DNA of 64,000 bases, from contig JAHCAU010000018.1 in the NCBI GenBank assembly GCA_019634715.1, forward strand, positions 1 to 64,000, given 5' to 3'. Position 1 is the first letter of the stretch. Each line of letters starts with the position of its first letter. Shown piece after piece: positions 23,818 through 32,321 of this stretch. Position numbers and translations under genes: made by a program. Under the pieces are notes generated by a model, which worked only from the letters and a program-made list of their open reading frames with translations, made no database searches and had not been told where the DNA came from. The DNA comes from Lysobacter sp. Its GTDB lineage: Bacteria; Pseudomonadota; Gammaproteobacteria; Xanthomonadales; Xanthomonadaceae.

Positions 23818-24447
23818 ATGAAGATCCGTTTCGTCCATGTCGGCCTCGTCGTCGCCGCCGCCCTGATGCTCGCGATCTGGATGTCGGCGAAGATGCGCGA
23901 GGCGCGTGTCGCCAAGGCCCTGGCCGAACCGGTTCCGGTCGAGGCGACCGCCGCCTCTGCCGGGACCACGCCGGACGCGGCGAAACGGCGCAGCCGCCAG
24001 GCCTTCGAACGCATGGCCCGCGAGTTCCTGCGCGACGCGCCGAACATGAGTCCGGAAATCCGCATGCAGCGCGCGCAGGCGCTGGCGCGCGAGGTCGAGT
24101 CGCTCGAAAGCGGCGGCGAACTGCAGGCCGACGAGGCCGTGCTGATCCGCATCGGCCTGATCCAGGCCGCGGTGGTCGACGACACCGAACGGGCCCGCCA
24201 GGCCCAGGCCGTGGTCGACCACTACAAGACGCAGACCGAGCGGCGCAAGGCGGCCGCCGCCGCGCAGGTGCAGCGCGACGCGCGCCTGCGCCAGTACAAG
24301 GCGCGCGAGGCGGACATCGTCGCCGAGGTGCTGGCCATGTCGAGCTACCCGGGCGGCCTGAGCCGCGACGAGTACCTGCGCCTGCGCCTGCGCGAGGCCC
24401 ACGCCGCGATCTACGGCACGCCCGCCCAGCGTCCCTCGCTGCCCTGA
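23818..24447 (+). CDS. Hypothetical membrane-anchored helical protein (209 aa)
   Basis: A 209-residue protein with one N-terminal hydrophobic segment (VGLVVAAALMLAIWMSA) that is either an anchor or an uncleaved signal, then an Ala-rich linker and a long, highly charged helical region to the C-terminus (READIVAEVLAMSSYPGGLSRDEYLRLRLREA). The helical, Arg/Glu-rich body with a late LSRDEYLRLRLRE motif faintly recalls lipase or phospholipase chaperones, but no such enzyme gene is adjacent and I do not assign the family. A -10-like TAATGC lies about 65 bases upstream. Confidence 0.6.
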   Translation: MKIRFVHVGLVVAAALMLAIWMSAKMREARVAKALAEPVPVEATAASAGTTPDAAKRRSRQAFERMAREFLRDAPNMSPEIRMQRAQALAREVESLESGGELQADEAVLIRIGLIQAAVVDDTERARQAQAVVDHYKTQTERRKAAAAAQVQRDARLRQYKAREADIVAEVLAMSSYPGGLSRDEYLRLRLREAHAAIYGTPAQRPSLP

Positions 24448-24540
24448 TCTGGCGGCAACGCCCCGCCCCCACCTTCGGCACATGCCCGGGCGCGGGTTTC
24501 GGATAGGCTCCGCGGTCACCTGCCTTTCCGGGAACCGCCG

Positions 24541-26589
24541 ATGAAACTCACCCCGACTCCCCTGGGCCTCGCCCTGGGCCTCGTGCTCACCCTCGCCGCC
24601 CCGGCGGCCCTCGCCGCCGATGCCAGGCCACAGCTCGGCAGCTTCGGCGTCGACCTGGGCAACCGCGATACCGCCGTGAAGCCGGGCGACGACTTCGACC
24701 GCTACGCCAACGGCGCCTGGTTCGACGGCTACACGCTGAAGGACTACGAGACCCGCTACGGCTCGTTCAATTTCCTCGCCGACCGCGCCGAGGAGCAGAC
24801 CCGCGCGATCGTCGAGGAACTGCAGGCGCGCAAGGACCTGAAGCCGGGCAGCAACGAGCAGAAGGTGCGCGACTACTACGCCAGCTACATGGACAAGGCC
24901 GCGCGCGACGCCGCCGGGATCAAACCCCTGCTGCCGACCCTCGAGCGCATCGAGCGCATCGACTCGATCGCCAAGCTCACCGCCGCGTTCGGCAACGCGG
25001 CCATGGACGGCACGTCCAGCCCGATCGGCGCCGGCATCACCCTCGACCGCAAGGATCCCGATCGCTACCTCGTCTCGATCGGCGTCGGCGGCCTGGGCCT
25101 GCCCGACAAGGACTTCTACCTCAACCAGGAGCCGCGCTTCGTCCAGATCCGCGCCGCCTACCTCGACCATGTCCAGAAGATGCTCGGCTTCGCCGGGGTG
25201 CAGGACGCGAAGTCCCGCGCCGAGGCGATCATCGCCCTCGAGACAGAGATGGCGAAGCAGTTCTGGGACCGCGCCCAGCTGCGCGACCGCGACAGGACCT
25301 ACAACCTGCGCACCTTCGCGCAGCTGACGGAGGAATTCGCCGGCTACGACTGGGCCGCGCACTTCGCCGCGCAGGGCATCGCCCAGCCGCCGGCCGAGGT
25401 CAACGTCAGCACGCCCAGCGCGGTCACGCCGATCATCGGCATCATCGGCAAGACCCCGCTGAACGTCTGGCGCGACTACCTGACCTTCCACGCCGTGCGC
25501 AACCACGCGCCGGTGCTGAGCACCGAGATCGACGAGGCCGCGTTCGCGTTCACCGGCATGGTGCTGCAGGGCCAGAAGGCACAGCGCGAACCCTGGAAGC
25601 GCGGCATCGCGCAGCTCAACGGCATCGGCGACGCGGTCGGCCAGATCTACGTGGCGCGCCACTTCAAGCCCGAGGCCAAGGCGGCCATGGACACGCTGGT
25701 CGAGAACCTGCGCAAGGCGCTGCGCATCAACATCCAGAACCTCGACTGGATGGGCGAAGCGACCAAGGCCGAAGCCTATCGCAAGCTGGAAACCTTCAAC
25801 CCGAAGATCGGCTACACGAAGAAGTGGCGCGACTATTCCAGCGTGACCATCGTGCCCGACGACCTGATGGCCAACGTGCTGTCCGTGCGGCGCTACGCGA
25901 TCAACGACCAGTTGCGCCGCCTCGGCACCAAGCCCGACCGCGACGAGTGGTTCATGACCCCGCAGACGGTCAACGCGTACTACAACGCCTCGTTCAACGA
26001 GATCGTGTTCCCGGCCGGCATCCTGCAGCCGCCGTTCTTCGACCTCAACGCGGACCCGGCGGTGAACTACGGCGCCATCGGTGGCGTGATCGGCCACGAG
26101 ATGGGCCATGGCTTCGACGACCAGGGCTCGAAGTCGGACTACGCGGGCATCCAGCGCAACTGGTGGACCGACGAGGACCGCGCACGCTTCGAGGCGCGCA
26201 CCAAGGCGCTGGTCGCGCAGTACAACACCTACTGCCCGCTGCCGAACCAGTGCGTCAACGGCCAGCTCGCCCTCGGCGAGAACATCGGCGACCTCGGCGG
26301 TCTGTCGATGGCCTACACCGCCTACCGCCTGAGCCTCGACGGCAAGGAAGCGCCGGTGATCGACGGCCTGACCGGCGACCAGCGCTTCTTCCTGGCCTGG
26401 GCGCAGGTCTGGAAGTCGAAGTACCGCGACGAGGCCATGCTCAACCAGCTCAAGGTCGGGCCGCATTCGCCGCCGCGGTTCCGCGTGAACGGCCCGCTGC
26501 GCAACCTCGACGAGTGGTACCGCGCCTTCGACGTCAAGCCGGGCGACGCCCTCTACCTGCCGCCGGAACAGCGCGTGCGCATCTGGTAA
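24541..26589 (+). CDS. M13-family metallopeptidase (neprilysin/PepO-like)
   Basis: A 682-residue secreted zinc peptidase. The signal peptide is MKLTPTPLGLALGLVLTLAAPAALA. The zinc site HEMGH is near residues 519-523 and the third ligand Glu in ENIGDLGG near 580. Also present are NAYYNASFNEIVFPAGILQPPFF, the substrate-binding strand, and a C-terminal Trp typical of M13 enzymes. It probably degrades oligopeptides in the periplasm or outside the cell. Length and full motif set suggest an active enzyme. A terminator follows the stop by 30 bases. Confidence 0.95.
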   Translation: MKLTPTPLGLALGLVLTLAAPAALAADARPQLGSFGVDLGNRDTAVKPGDDFDRYANGAWFDGYTLKDYETRYGSFNFLADRAEEQTRAIVEELQARKDLKPGSNEQKVRDYYASYMDKAARDAAGIKPLLPTLERIERIDSIAKLTAAFGNAAMDGTSSPIGAGITLDRKDPDRYLVSIGVGGLGLPDKDFYLNQEPRFVQIRAAYLDHVQKMLGFAGVQDAKSRAEAIIALETEMAKQFWDRAQLRDRDRTYNLRTFAQLTEEFAGYDWAAHFAAQGIAQPPAEVNVSTPSAVTPIIGIIGKTPLNVWRDYLTFHAVRNHAPVLSTEIDEAAFAFTGMVLQGQKAQREPWKRGIAQLNGIGDAVGQIYVARHFKPEAKAAMDTLVENLRKALRINIQNLDWMGEATKAEAYRKLETFNPKIGYTKKWRDYSSVTIVPDDLMANVLSVRRYAINDQLRRLGTKPDRDEWFMTPQTVNAYYNASFNEIVFPAGILQPPFFDLNADPAVNYGAIGGVIGHEMGHGFDDQGSKSDYAGIQRNWWTDEDRARFEARTKALVAQYNTYCPLPNQCVNGQLALGENIGDLGGLSMAYTAYRLSLDGKEAPVIDGLTGDQRFFLAWAQVWKSKYRDEAMLNQLKVGPHSPPRFRVNGPLRNLDEWYRAFDVKPGDALYLPPEQRVRIW

Positions 26590-26618
26590 GACTGCGCTTT
26601 GCAGCGCCAGTGATGCAG

Positions 26619-26644
26619 AACGGCCGCCCCAGGGCGGCCGTTTT
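26619..26644 (+). terminator. Rho-independent terminator after M13 peptidase gene
   Basis: AACGGCCGCC pairs with GGCGGCCGTT over a CCAG loop and is followed by a T-run (TTTT at 26641-26644). Confidence 0.85.
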
Positions 26645-26703
26645 CATTGCAGGGCCACGCAGGGCCATGGCAGGTGCCGTGCCGAGCCTGTCACTCCGGA
26701 TCC

Positions 26704-26982
26704 TCAGCCTTCGAGCAGGCTGTTCGCCACCATCGCCGCGTGCTGCGCCTTCATGGTTTCGTTCAACTGCTGGTGCGCCAGCGCCTTGTTGTTCCACAGC
26801 GCGCGCCAGGTCTCGCGCAGGTGGTCTGCATCGCGCTGCTGGGCGAACGAGGCCAGCGCGCTGTCGTAATAGGTGAGCGCTCCGCGCGCGTTGCCCTGCA
26901 TCAGGCAGTCGTTGCCATGGGCCAGGCGCTCGCGCAGGAAATCCAGCCCGTCGCATCCGCCATCGTGTTCCGGCTGCCCCAT
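26704..26982 (-). CDS. Small TPR-like hypothetical protein (92 aa)
   Basis: A 92-residue soluble, helical protein (MGQPEHDGGCDGLDF...AAMVANSLLEG). The middle (NARGALTYYDSALASFAQQRD and WRALWNNKALAHQQL) has the Ala/Tyr/Leu spacing of one to two tetratricopeptide-like helix pairs, so it may bind another protein. A G-rich AGGGGGACGGGG precedes the ATG. No signal peptide. It stands alone between the M13 terminator and the subtilisin terminator. The family is not recognised. Confidence 0.55.
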   Translation of the reverse strand: MGQPEHDGGCDGLDFLRERLAHGNDCLMQGNARGALTYYDSALASFAQQRDADHLRETWRALWNNKALAHQQLNETMKAQHAAMVANSLLEG

Positions 26983-27084
26983 CCCCGTCCCCCTGTTTTT
27001 ACAAGACGACCATCACAACGTAAATGTGAACTCTATCAGGACATGCTGCCGGCGAAGGCAGGCATGTCAGCGCCCGCCCAAAGA

Positions 27085-27110
27085 GAAGGGCCCGGCGAAC
27101 CGGGCCCTTC
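27085..27110 (-). terminator. Terminator of subtilisin-family gene, UUCG loop
   Basis: On the minus strand an 11-bp stem GAAGGGCCCGG/CCGGGCCCTTC closes a UUCG tetraloop and is followed by TCTTT, 32 bases after the stop. Confidence 0.85.
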
Positions 27111-27142
27111 GAGGTTGTCGCACTCGGGTCGTCTTCCCGTGC

Positions 27143-30100
27143 TTACGGGGTGACGGTGAGGTTCAAGCGCATCGCCAGGCTCGGGAGGACCGGGTCGTTG
27201 GTCGTCACGCAGACATTGCCCGAGTAGTTGCCCGGGGCCAGGCCGGTGCCATAGACCACGGTCATCGCCTGCACGCTCGCACCCGCGGCCAGCGTGCCCG
27301 AAGCCGCGTAGGTGCCGCTGATCCACGGTGCGCCGCAGGGCACGTTGCCGATGATGCGCATGGTCAGACCCGGGAAGCTCGGGTTGGCGACCCAGTTGCC
27401 GGTGCCGTTGGTGGCGACGGTGATCGAGGCGAAGCCGGGATTGCCGCTGGCCGTGTTGGAGCCGTACCAGGCGAAGCGGTTGGCGAAGGTGCCGCGGGTG
27501 CTCACCACCAGCCAGTAGCGGCCCGGCGGCAGGTTCACGTTCTGGCCCGCAGCCACCAGGTTCAGCTGGATGTCGCTGCTGCCCACCGTGGTGACGCCCG
27601 CACCGATGGGCGTGGTGGTGTAGGTCCACACCGCCGCCGCCGGGTTGCTCTGCGGATTGCCGGCCGGCAGACCCGCGGCATCCGGATAGATGCTGAAGGT
27701 CAGGTTGGTCGCCGCTGCGGTGATCAGCGCGTTGCTGACGGTGAAGCCCTGCGCGAACAGCGTCGTGATCTGCGTGTTCTGCGTGATCACGAAGTCGTCC
27801 GCAGCGAACTGCGCCTGGCTGCCCGCCGTCGCCGGGTCGGTGTAGGTGGTGCTGCGGAAACCACTGGCCACGCCCTGGCTGTTGGCATCGATCAGGCGCT
27901 GCGAGGCCGTGCCGCTGTTGACGAAGTTGTAGCTCAGGGTGGAACCGCCGGTGTTGGACACCGGGAAGTAGACCGAGCCCACCGCATTGGTCGCCAGCGA
28001 CATCGACAGGCTGGACGGCAGGTTGGCGACCGGCGGCTGCACCGCCACGCCCACCGGCAGGCGAAGCACCGGGGCGGTGCCCGTGGCCGGGGTGAGCACC
28101 ACGTTGCCGAACGCCGTCGAGCCGTTCGCGGGCAGGGTGTAGCCGTAGATGGTGAACTTGACGCGCAGCGTGCCGTTGCCGGGCACGGTGATGATCGGCG
28201 AGACCGAGCCGCTCAGGCCTTCGAGTTGCACGCGCCAGCTGGTCGAGTTCGCACGCGTGTTGCGGAAGGTGCGATAGAACACGCAGGTCGGGAAGCAGCT
28301 GCGGTTGTACAGGTTCGGCTGGTTGAGCGCGGTCGGGTCGCCACCGGTGGCCGGATTGGCGGCCTGATAGTTCGCCAAAGTCTCATCCAGCACCAGGCCG
28401 GCGTTGATCGCGCGGTCCACCTGCACGCGACCGCTGCCGCGGGCGAACGGGTTGGCCAGCGTGACCTGGTCTTCCAGGTAGACCGTCTGCACTGCGGTCA
28501 TCGCCAGCGCCGACTTGATTTCCGGCGGCGTCCAGGTCGGACGGGCCTGGCGGATCAGCGCCACGGCGCCCGCCTGGTGAGGCGATGCCATCGAGGTGCC
28601 GCTGAGCAGGTCGACGGCATTCTCCGCGCCGGTGAGCGTGGTGCCTGCGACCGCTGCCAGCACGTCGACACCGGGAGCGGTGATGTCCGGCTTCATGATG
28701 TTGAAGGTGCCGGCGGGACCGCGCGAGCTGAAGGCCGCCAGAGCATCCGGCGTGTTCGGCAGCGGCATCGCCGGGAAGGTGACCTGCGCGGTCGCCGTCG
28801 CCGGATTGGCCTGGCCGAAGTTGCGCAGGGCGTCGCCTTCGGCCTGGGTCACGCTGAAGACCGGGACGGTGGTGCCCGGCACCGACGGCACGATGATGCC
28901 GGCAGCGTTGTTCGCGATCACCACCGCGACGGCGCCTGCGGCGGCGGCATTGTCGGCCTTGATCGAGAACGAGCAGGTGCCGCGACGGACCACGGCGATC
29001 GCACCGGCGAAGGTGTTGGCCGGATAGGCGGCGCAACCGTCGCTGGCGGTGTCGATGCCGGCACTGATGCGCAGCGGCGTGGAGCCGGGGATCGTCGCCG
29101 AGAAGGCGACGCCGCCGGACCCCTGGTTGACGATGATCGGCGCGAGGTTGGCCGGCACCGGCGCCGGGCCGGTGACCGACATCGCGATGCCGAAGCCACC
29201 GCGGCCGTGCTGGGCGGCGGCCGTGGTGCTGACCCACGGCTGCTGGTGGCCGAGCGTATTCGGGCCAGGACCGCTGTTGCCGGCGGAGGCGGCGACGAAG
29301 ATGCCCGCATCCACGGCGTTGAGGAAGGCCAGCGAGGTGGCATCGGTCCACGGGCTGGTGCCGCCGCCGATGGAGAAATTGAGGACGTCGACGACGCCAT
29401 CGGCCACGGCCTGATCGACCGCCGCGGCGGTGGACACGTTCGGGCACGAGCCCTGGCCGGTCGCGATGTTGGTATAGCAGGTGTCGTAGGCGATGACGTT
29501 CGCGTGCGGCGCCACGCCCGAGATGCGCAGGGTGTTGCCGCTGTAGATCACGTCGCGCACGTTGCCGGCCGAAGTGCCGGCGGTGTGGCTGCCGTGCGAG
29601 TTGGTGTCGCCGAAGCCCGGCTCCTCGCGGAAGCCCGCATTGCTGCAGGCATTGACCGGTGCGCCGCAGACGAAGTCGTAGCCGCCGATCAGCTTGTCGT
29701 TGCAGCGGCCCTCGTCGACGCCGCCGGGGGCGCAGGTGCCGAGGTAGTTGCCCGAACCCAGCGGATTGGTGTGCACGTAGCCATCGACCGGACCGACCGC
29801 AGCGAAGGACGGACTGCCGAAGTTGATGCCGGTGTCGATGATGCCGACCACGACGCCTTCGCCCCTGTACGGACCCGGCGCGCCGGGGTTGGTACCGGTC
29901 CAGACGGCCGGGGCACCGATCAGCGCCGGTCCGGTGTCGGTGTCGAGCGGGAATTCGCGGTAGGCCTCGACCAGGCGCACGTCGGACATCATCCGCATCG
30001 CACGCGCCTCGGACTCGGTCAGGTCGACCACCATGCCGTTCAGCGCATGCTGCATCGTGTGACGCGGGGCGATGTCGCGGCCGACCATGGTCGACATGCG

Positions 30101-30499
30101 CGCTTTCATCTGCGCCTGGCGCGTTTCGAGGTAGTCGACGTAGCGCTCGGAGTTGCGACCCGCCGCATCCAGCCGCATCGTGCCCTGCTCGTCGCGATAG
30201 CGCTCTGGCTGCGGAAGGCCGGCCAGGCTGCCCTTGTAGCTGGCCAGCGCCGGTTCCTTGAACACGACGATGTAGGTGCCCTGCTGCTCCTCGCGAACGT
30301 TGCCCGCGAAGGCGGAAGCGGTGTTGCCGCTGCCGTTGTTGACCGAGCCGACGGTGTCGCCCTGAGCGTTGGCGGTGGTGGTGCCGGCATCGTCGCTGAC
30401 GACGCGTTCGATGCCGCTCGGATAGAGATACGCTGCGGTCGCGACCGCGATCAGTGAGAGTGCGCCTGCCGCTGCGCCCCACTTCTTCATACGTGACAT
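27143..30499 (-). CDS. Secreted subtilisin-family (S8) serine protease, multidomain
   Basis: An 1118-residue exported protease. Signal peptide (about 1-27), an inhibitor-type propeptide from about 72 (GTYIVVFKEPAL), then the S8 catalytic domain with Asp222 (GIIDTGINFG), His302 (NSHGSHTAG), Asn408 (AASAGNSGP) and Ser636 (SGTSMASPH). A protease-associated (PA) domain is inserted between Asn and Ser (about 455-560). After 690 come fibronectin-III-like and beta-sandwich regions with a choice-of-anchor look and several Cys pairs. Such enzymes are typical extracellular proteases of predatory or lytic lysobacters. ATG 30499 is used; ATG 30490 is possible. A UUCG terminator follows. All catalytic residues are present. 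Confidence 0.95.
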   Translation of the reverse strand: MSRMKKWGAAAGALSLIAVATAAYLYPSGIERVVSDDAGTTTANAQGDTVGSVNNGSGNTASAFAGNVREEQQGTYIVVFKEPALASYKGSLAGLPQPERYRDEQGTMRLDAAGRNSERYVDYLETRQAQMKARMSTMVGRDIAPRHTMQHALNGMVVDLTESEARAMRMMSDVRLVEAYREFPLDTDTGPALIGAPAVWTGTNPGAPGPYRGEGVVVGIIDTGINFGSPSFAAVGPVDGYVHTNPLGSGNYLGTCAPGGVDEGRCNDKLIGGYDFVCGAPVNACSNAGFREEPGFGDTNSHGSHTAGTSAGNVRDVIYSGNTLRISGVAPHANVIAYDTCYTNIATGQGSCPNVSTAAAVDQAVADGVVDVLNFSIGGGTSPWTDATSLAFLNAVDAGIFVAASAGNSGPGPNTLGHQQPWVSTTAAAQHGRGGFGIAMSVTGPAPVPANLAPIIVNQGSGGVAFSATIPGSTPLRISAGIDTASDGCAAYPANTFAGAIAVVRRGTCSFSIKADNAAAAGAVAVVIANNAAGIIVPSVPGTTVPVFSVTQAEGDALRNFGQANPATATAQVTFPAMPLPNTPDALAAFSSRGPAGTFNIMKPDITAPGVDVLAAVAGTTLTGAENAVDLLSGTSMASPHQAGAVALIRQARPTWTPPEIKSALAMTAVQTVYLEDQVTLANPFARGSGRVQVDRAINAGLVLDETLANYQAANPATGGDPTALNQPNLYNRSCFPTCVFYRTFRNTRANSTSWRVQLEGLSGSVSPIITVPGNGTLRVKFTIYGYTLPANGSTAFGNVVLTPATGTAPVLRLPVGVAVQPPVANLPSSLSMSLATNAVGSVYFPVSNTGGSTLSYNFVNSGTASQRLIDANSQGVASGFRSTTYTDPATAGSQAQFAADDFVITQNTQITTLFAQGFTVSNALITAAATNLTFSIYPDAAGLPAGNPQSNPAAAVWTYTTTPIGAGVTTVGSSDIQLNLVAAGQNVNLPPGRYWLVVSTRGTFANRFAWYGSNTASGNPGFASITVATNGTGNWVANPSFPGLTMRIIGNVPCGAPWISGTYAASGTLAAGASVQAMTVVYGTGLAPGNYSGNVCVTTNDPVLPSLAMRLNLTVTP

Positions 30500-30826
30500 G
30501 TTCGATGATCCCCGGATTGAATTGGCGTATGTGGCACGCCCGGGGATACCACGCACCGGACGAGTCCATGAAGCCGGAGCCGCCGCGGATGCGGCGACGC
30601 CCCCTGTCGCGCCCGCATGCGGACGCCTGGCCGATTCTATACGGCGTCAAGGAACGATTTGTGCATTCCGTGAACCCGGGCGCGAAATTTTTTTGCGAAG
30701 ACCGGAATTGCTGCGACGCACAAATAACCGGACGTCATCTGCCCGGCGAGGATCCGCAAAGGCGGCATGTCCGATCGCGGACGCAGGCGACGCGCATCGA
30801 CCGCCCGATCCCTCGCCCGCCCCGGG
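30500..30826. other. Intergenic region upstream of protease gene
   Basis: This 327-bp gap precedes the protease start and follows the ispG stop. It holds an AT-richer patch (30640-30730) with an A3T7 run and an 8-bp inverted repeat, ATTTGTGC (30657-30664) and GCACAAAT (30718-30725), which could be regulatory. No gene is supported. Confidence 0.4.
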
Positions 30827-32098
30827 TCAGGCGTCGCGGCGGCCGTAGTGGCGCGCGACGTAGCCGTCGATGATGTCGAGGAATTCGCGGGCGATGCGCT
30901 CGCCGCGCAGGGTCACCGCCTTTTCGCCGTCGATGAACACCGGTGCGGCCGGTGCCTCGCCGGTGCCCGGGAGCGAGATGCCGATGTTGGCATGACGCGA
31001 TTCGCCCGGGCCGTTCACGACGCAGCCCATCACCGCGAGCGTGAGGTTCTCCGCGCCGGGATGGGTGATCTTCCACTCGGGCATCTTCGCCCGGACGTGT
31101 TCCTGCACCGACTGCGCGAGTTCCTGGAAGAAGGTGCTGGTGGTGCGCCCGCAGCCCGGGCAGGCGGTGACCATCGGGGTGAACGCGCGCAGGCCCATGG
31201 TCTGCAGCAGTTCCTGGGCGACGATCACTTCCTGCGTGCGCGATGCGCCGGGTTCGGGCGTCAGCGAAATCCGGATCGTGTCGCCGATGCCTTCCTGCAG
31301 CAGCACGGCCAGCGCCGCACTCGACGCGACGATGCCCTTGCTGCCGATGCCCGCTTCGGTCAGGCCCAGGTGCAGCGCGAAATCGGAACGCTGCGCGAGA
31401 TCGCGATAGACCGCGACCAGTTCCTGCACGCCGCTGACCTTCGCGCTCAGCACGATGCGCTCGCGCGCCAGGCCCAGATCGACCGCGCGCTCGGCGGAAT
31501 CGATCGCCGACAGGATCAGCGCCTCGCGCAGCACGCGCCCGGCATCCCAGGGTTCGGCGCGCTGCGCGTTCTCGTCCATCAGCCGCGCGGCCAGGGCCTG
31601 GTCGAGCGAGCCCCAGTTGGCGCCGATGCGCACCGGCTTGCCATGGCGGCAGGCGAATTCGATCAGCTGCGCGAACTGGGTGTCCTTCTTCTTGCCGAAG
31701 CCGACATTGCCGGGATTGATGCGGTATTTCGCCAGCGCCTCGGCGCAGGCCGGCTCGGCGGCGAGCAGCTGGTGCCCGTTGTAGTGGAAGTCGCCGATGA
31801 TCGGGACCGAGATCCCCATCATCGCCAGCCTGTCGACGATGCGCGGCACCGCGGCGGCGGATTCGGGGTTGTTGACCGTCACCCGGACCAGTTCCGATCC
31901 GGCGCGCCAGAGTTCGGCGATCTGTTTCGCGGTGCCGGCCACGTCGGCGGTGTCGGTGTTGGTCATCGACTGCACCACCACGGGGGCGTCGCCGCCGACG
32001 GCGACCTTGCCGATCAGGACCTGGCGGGTGGAACGACGCGGCGCGGGGCCGAACACGGGGGCCGCGTCGTCGCGGCAGGGCGGAAGCTGATCGGACAT
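30827..32098 (-). CDS. ispG: 4-hydroxy-3-methylbut-2-enyl diphosphate synthase (flavodoxin type)
   Basis: A 423-residue [4Fe-4S] enzyme that converts methylerythritol cyclodiphosphate to HMBPP in the MEP isoprenoid pathway. Cluster ligands lie in CPGCGR and GCVVNGPGES. The N-terminal TIM-barrel part has VQSMTNTDTADVAGT and GADFHYN-like GDFHYNGHQLL. Length fits the long proteobacterial form. The ATG at 32098 is 37 bases after the start of a promoter-poor region that leads into a REP cluster. It is transcribed away from xseA. Confidence 0.97.
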   Translation of the reverse strand: MSDQLPPCRDDAAPVFGPAPRRSTRQVLIGKVAVGGDAPVVVQSMTNTDTADVAGTAKQIAELWRAGSELVRVTVNNPESAAAVPRIVDRLAMMGISVPIIGDFHYNGHQLLAAEPACAEALAKYRINPGNVGFGKKKDTQFAQLIEFACRHGKPVRIGANWGSLDQALAARLMDENAQRAEPWDAGRVLREALILSAIDSAERAVDLGLARERIVLSAKVSGVQELVAVYRDLAQRSDFALHLGLTEAGIGSKGIVASSAALAVLLQEGIGDTIRISLTPEPGASRTQEVIVAQELLQTMGLRAFTPMVTACPGCGRTTSTFFQELAQSVQEHVRAKMPEWKITHPGAENLTLAVMGCVVNGPGESRHANIGISLPGTGEAPAAPVFIDGEKAVTLRGERIAREFLDIIDGYVARHYGRRDA

Positions 32099-32160
32099 GC
32101 GCGCATTCTAGCGGCCGTCCTGGCGGTCGAGGACGGGATTTGGCCGCTGGCTGTCCGATT

Positions 32161-32284
32161 CTTGCAGGAGGGCCTTCAGGCCCGAGCTCTTCCGCTCTTC
32201 GGATGCATCCTGAAAAGCTCGGGCCTGAAGGCCCTCCTGCAAGAAGCGGGGGGGGGCTCGGGCCTGAAGGCCCTCCCGCGAAGC
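32161..32284. repeat. REP cluster of three units between ispG and xseA
   Basis: Units at 32163-32190, 32214-32242 and 32255-32281. The first two form an inverted pair with TTGCAGG and CCTGCAA ends, and the third repeats the second orientation after a run of ten Gs. It fills the gap between divergent ispG and xseA, so their promoters must lie in or beside it. Confidence 0.8.
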
Positions 32285-32321
32285 GACCACCGGGAGACAT
32301 GCCTTCCCGTATCCTGTGCCG

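Noticed and set aside
26873..30457. 1194-codon open frame antisense to the subtilisin-family gene
   Set aside because: Compositional shadow; the minus-strand frame has the complete S8 catalytic residues and a signal peptide.
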